From: an uncultured Collinsella sp.
Lineage (GTDB): Bacteria; Actinomycetota; Coriobacteriia; Coriobacteriales; Coriobacteriaceae
DNA: 5,111 nucleotides
Reading direction: 5' to 3'
Assembly: GCA_900544845.1 (NCBI GenBank)
Contig: UQWV01000099.1
Span: 1-5,111, forward strand
Shown: piece after piece, positions 4,968 to 5,111 of the stretch
Numbering within the stretch: the first letter of the stretch is position 1
Layout of the letters: each line of letters opens with the position of its first letter
Position numbers and translations under genes: made by a program
The notes under the pieces: model-generated
Told to the model about the DNA's origin: nothing
Database searches by the model: none
Seen by the model: only the letters and a program-made list of their open reading frames with translations

Positions 4968-5111
4968 GTGGGTAACCACTTCCGTACCTCCGGTGCGGGC
5001 GATGATGCCCCCAAGACGCAGGCAGGCGTCCAGGGCAGTCGTTTCGCCACTCCGGATTCAGAGGGCCAGCCTGTTGCTCAGGCCCCCGCTCAGCCGGCAG
5101 ATCAGGCACAG
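4968..5111 (+). CDS. N-terminal fragment of an unrecognised protein (3' partial)
   Basis: A frame opens at GTG 4968 and stays open to the last base of the window (48 codons), so the gene continues outside. The start is supported by a good ribosome-binding site, AAGGAG (4957-4962), five bases upstream, and by the extended -10 promoter candidate about 45 bases before it. The visible peptide begins MGNHFRTSGAGDDAPKTQ and becomes rich in Gln, Ala and Pro (PVAQAPAQPADQAQ at about 35-48). It has no hydrophobic segment, so no signal peptide or membrane anchor is seen yet. Such a low-complexity N-terminus is probably a disordered cytoplasmic tail. In actinobacteria these often precede a membrane helix in cell-envelope proteins such as LytR-CpsA-Psr family members, but nothing here proves that. 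Product unknown. Confidence 0.7.
   Translation, partial: MGNHFRTSGAGDDAPKTQAGVQGSRFATPDSEGQPVAQAPAQPADQAQ

Noticed and set aside
4756..5109. Minus-strand open frame of 117 codons
   Set aside because: It overlaps the better supported GTG-started gene (good ribosome-binding site and promoter) and runs through the palindrome; composition looks like a shadow of GC-rich DNA.

Overview
The window reads as ordinary chromosome of a GC-rich, Gram-positive-type bacterium. The best guess is a class Coriobacteriia actinobacterium close to Collinsella. This is inferred from the secA-prfB order, an actinobacterial-looking RF2, a two-gene transketolase, a YitT-family membrane protein and codons ending mostly in G or C. 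No rRNA or marker gene is present to prove it.

All recognisable genes are on the + strand. Positions 2-331 hold the C-terminal end of SecA with its zinc-binding tail. prfB (release factor 2) starts on the last base of the secA stop codon (TAATG) and runs to 1479. A 168-bp gap (1480-1647) carries three hairpins with T-runs, the last of which abuts the ribosome-binding site of a YitT/DUF2179 membrane protein (1648-2538). A 207-bp gap with a LacI-operator-like palindrome and a weak promoter candidate precedes the split transketolase pair: the N-terminal subunit at 2746-3576 and the C-terminal subunit at 3578-4519, one base apart. A very strong intrinsic terminator (4566-4602) closes that operon.

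From 4520 to 4967 there is no convincing gene. This stretch holds the most unusual structure in the window: a 123-nt imperfect palindrome (4742-4864) with 28-nt arms differing by one mismatch and one G-T wobble, enclosing a second GC-rich hairpin. It has no T-run on either side, so it is not a normal terminator. Upstream DNA (4603-4741) can pair with parts of it. After it come an extended -10 promoter candidate and a GTG-started gene (4968 to window end) whose visible N-terminus is a low-complexity, probably disordered segment of unknown function.

Functionally the genes are housekeeping: protein export (SecA), translation termination at UGA/UAA (RF2), an uncharacterised membrane protein, and the non-oxidative pentose phosphate pathway (transketolase). 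I see no defence system, mobile-element gene, CRISPR array or biosynthetic cluster. The items most worth a second look are the large palindrome, the SPT (not SPF) anticodon-like tripeptide of RF2, and the hairpin array in front of the YitT gene.
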